Source: Clostridia bacterium (GTDB taxonomy: Bacteria > Bacillota > Clostridia > Christensenellales > Borkfalkiaceae). From it: a DNA stretch of 8,190 bases. Below are positions 6,701-8,190 of this stretch, piece after piece (the stretch's first letter is position 1; the number at the start of each line of letters is the position of its first letter). A program made the translations under genes and the position numbers. The stretch lies in contig JAGBYC010000066.1 in assembly GCA_017628935.1 (NCBI GenBank), forward strand, positions 1 through 8,190, in the 5' to 3' direction. The notes beneath the pieces were generated by a model. That model saw only the letters and a program-made list of their open reading frames with translations, searched no databases and had not been told where the DNA came from.

Positions 6701-7356
6701 TTAAACTATTAGAGAGCTTAACTAATTACGCCCTTACAGGGCATACAAGCCGTTATAATGAAGACGGCTTAACAGGTCAGCAACTGCTTATAAAGTCAGC
6801 TAGGACCTGTAAAAAGTGCTTAGAAACTATAGTAAACGTTATGGAAGGCATTAACACTGCCTACCCTGAAGTGTTAGCTACAGCTACACAAGTAGGTACA
6901 ACTGCTAACGGTAATTTATATGAATTAGGGCTACAGCAAAATATTAAAATACCTGTAGCTAAGGTTGATAAAATAAACACGTTTTACTTTTTATTTGCTG
7001 AAGACGGTAAAAGCCTTATAGAGCTTTCAGCTGATATTAACAACTGTGTACTACAGGGCTTAGAACAGGTAGAAAAGCTTAGCAACGCTTTTACGTTGTT
7101 ACATTCTTCTACTGAAGAAAAAGTAAGCGAACTTAAAACATATCTTAACGGCTGTGAAGTTGTAGTATTTGACGACTGCGCTTTAACAGTATTAGAGCTT
7201 GCAGGTCATTCAGCTTATAACGTTAACCAGCTTGTAAAAGCTGTCAACATTGTATTAACAATTGTTAATAACTTAAATGACTTAGGCTTACTGTATGAAG
7301 ACGAAGCTATAACAACGTTAGCTGGTAACTACGATAACGGTATTTTAGAATTATAA
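6697..7356 (+). CDS. Unrecognised protein, possible virion accessory
   Basis: I do not recognise this 219-residue protein. It looks mostly helical at the N-terminus (about 20-50, including ARTCKKCLETIVNVMEG) and from about 110 to 200, with no signal peptide, membrane span or catalytic motif. A Gly/Thr-rich stretch (about 62-75) separates two halves. The ATG at 6697 overlaps the preceding stop (ATGA), a common coupling arrangement, and has GGGG at 6687-6690. An in-frame ATG at 6685 with AGGG at 6677-6680 would add four residues (MGCS) and cannot be excluded. Lying between an appendage gene and a cell-wall hydrolase, it may be a tail-associated or chaperone protein, but that is inference. Confidence 0.75.
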   Translation: MIKLLESLTNYALTGHTSRYNEDGLTGQQLLIKSARTCKKCLETIVNVMEGINTAYPEVLATATQVGTTANGNLYELGLQQNIKIPVAKVDKINTFYFLFAEDGKSLIELSADINNCVLQGLEQVEKLSNAFTLLHSSTEEKVSELKTYLNGCEVVVFDDCALTVLELAGHSAYNVNQLVKAVNIVLTIVNNLNDLGLLYEDEAITTLAGNYDNGILEL

Positions 7357-7371
7357 AGGAAGGTAAAATAA

Positions 7372-7812
7372 ATGAATGATAAAAAATATGTAACACAAAT
7401 TAAGTGTAACAACTCGGGCGAATGCTACGACGTTAGAGATAAAGAAACAGCTGAAAAGCTAGACAACCATATTAAAAATGGTGGCGCTAAGCTTTATAAA
7501 AGGTATATAACTTTTAGTTGTGACGGTACTGACGGTACTTACGATTTAGATATTTTAGCCTACAGCTATTCAAATACGCCTATACCTAAAGATACGCCAC
7601 TACTTGATAACATTAACCTATTAAAAACTATTTATAAACATTGCCCTATTAACGTTATTTACAGTGGTAGTAGTGGCGGTAATAATATTCAGGTACACGG
7701 TGGTCTAATAGTAGATATACAAGAATATAACGGCTACGTAGAAATACTAGACAAAATGCACAACCATAAAGTAATAGGTGTTAATTTGGAAGATATTAGC
7801 GAAGTGGTGTAA
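7372..7812 (+). CDS. Unrecognised protein with tail-fibre-like N-terminal motif
   Basis: A 146-residue protein without a firm family. The N-terminus YVTQIKCNNSGECYDVRDKE resembles the short motif (I-K-x-x-x-G-x-x-Y-D-x-[KR]-D) often found at the start or joint of Firmicute phage appendage proteins. The rest (45-146) looks like mixed alpha/beta, with strands YITFSCDGTDGTYDLDIL, INVIYSGSS, IQVHGGLIVDIQ and YVEILDKM, perhaps a small beta-barrel or sandwich. No membrane span. It has the strongest conventional ribosome site in the second half (AAAGGAAGG, 7356-7364, 7 nt before the ATG), suggesting good expression. A minor virion appendage is my best guess; weak evidence. Confidence 0.75.
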   Translation: MNDKKYVTQIKCNNSGECYDVRDKETAEKLDNHIKNGGAKLYKRYITFSCDGTDGTYDLDILAYSYSNTPIPKDTPLLDNINLLKTIYKHCPINVIYSGSSGGNNIQVHGGLIVDIQEYNGYVEILDKMHNHKVIGVNLEDISEVV

Positions 7813-7815
7813 CGT

Positions 7816-8190
7816 ATGACTAAACAAGAATTTTTTACAACGTTAGGTAACCTGGCTGTAGCTGAAAGTAATAGACGTATAGCCAACGGCTCTAAGTTTG
7901 TACTACCTTCGGTTTGTATAGGTCAAAGCGCCCTAGAAACTGGCTACGGCTCGTCAGGGCTTATGGTTAAAGCTAACGCCTTCTTTGGTATTAAGGCTGG
8001 CGGTAGCTGGACTGGTAAGGTCTATACAGCTGACACGTGGGAAGTGGCTGACGGTGTAGAGTATAACACCAGCGCTAACTTTAGAGCGTATGACAACCTA
8101 CAAGACAGTGTAGCTGCCTACTACGAGCTAATCATAAACGCTAGCAGGTATCGTGGCGGTCTATCTACTTACCCTAACGGTAAAAAGTCA
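7816..8190 (+). CDS. GH73-type N-acetylglucosaminidase, 3' truncated by window end
   Basis: The first 125 residues of a peptidoglycan hydrolase, read by hand from 7816 to the end in one open frame. Residues 34-61 carry the GH73/FlgJ-LytG signature: IGQSALETGYGSSGL followed by NAFFGIK. E41 in SALETGYG is the expected catalytic glutamate. SANFRAYDNLQDSVAAYYEL (85-104) is the usual later motif (F-R-x-Y-x-x-x-x-x-S). It would cleave the GlcNAc-MurNAc glycan. There is no signal peptide, fitting either a virion-borne tail lysin (like phi29 gp13 in role) or a holin-dependent endolysin. It starts 3 bases after the upstream stop, with only weak SD (GGTG, 7806-7809). C-terminal domains, such as cell-wall binding, are out of view. 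Confidence 0.88.
   Translation, partial: MTKQEFFTTLGNLAVAESNRRIANGSKFVLPSVCIGQSALETGYGSSGLMVKANAFFGIKAGGSWTGKVYTADTWEVADGVEYNTSANFRAYDNLQDSVAAYYELIINASRYRGGLSTYPNGKKS

Noticed and set aside
1..8190. Transfer RNA, CRISPR array, insertion sequence or terminator
   Set aside because: No cloverleaf, spaced identical repeats, transposase or inverted ends seen; gene gaps are at most 15 bases and leave no room for a terminator after 180.

Overview
This window is the start and most of the late (structural and lysis) operon of a small, podovirus-like phage of the phi29 type, infecting a low-GC Gram-positive host. Four adjacent proteins support this. In order they resemble phi29 gp8 (major capsid protein), gp9 (tail knob), gp10 (portal/connector) and gp11 (lower collar), and they are in the same order as in phi29. 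Relatives with this module include the Bacillus (Salasmaviridae), Clostridium (Guelinviridae) and Staphylococcus/Enterococcus/Streptococcus (Rountreeviridae) groups. The sequence alone does not decide which is closest. All genes use strong Gram-positive-type Shine-Dalgarno (SD) sites and the standard code.

Layout. Bases 1-114 have no convincing gene. They carry a run of T-rich motifs spaced about 10 bp apart, including one perfect tandem 10-mer. Next is a perfect-consensus vegetative promoter (TTGACA, 17 bp, TATAAT; 115-143). Everything downstream is on the plus strand and tightly packed, with overlaps or gaps of at most 15 bp and no visible terminator. The order is a small membrane/coiled-coil protein of XhlA type (180-398), a holin-like protein with a long coiled-coil tail (402-959), major capsid protein (959-2014), tail knob (2017-3915), portal (3924-4784), lower collar (4750-5364), a beta-propeller appendage or receptor-binding protein (5366-6700), two unrecognised genes (6697-7356 and 7372-7812), and a GH73-type glucosaminidase (7816 to the window end, truncated).

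The most interesting point is the 402-959 gene. Its first ~90 residues look like a holin with up to three hydrophobic segments. Its last 93 residues look like a phi29 gp7-type scaffolding protein. An in-frame ATG at 678, preceded by an AAAGGAAG SD-like site, would release exactly this part as a separate 93-residue protein. The gene lies immediately before the capsid gene, where phi29 keeps its scaffold gene, and no other scaffold candidate is visible. I propose an overlapping holin/scaffold gene, comparable in principle to lambda C/Nu3.

A second signal is compositional. By eye, the tetramers GATC and GGCC do not occur anywhere in 8190 bases, while other palindromes such as CTAG, GTAC and AGCT are common. 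This suggests selection by specific host restriction systems. DNA polymerase, terminal protein, the packaging ATPase and the early genes are not in the window.
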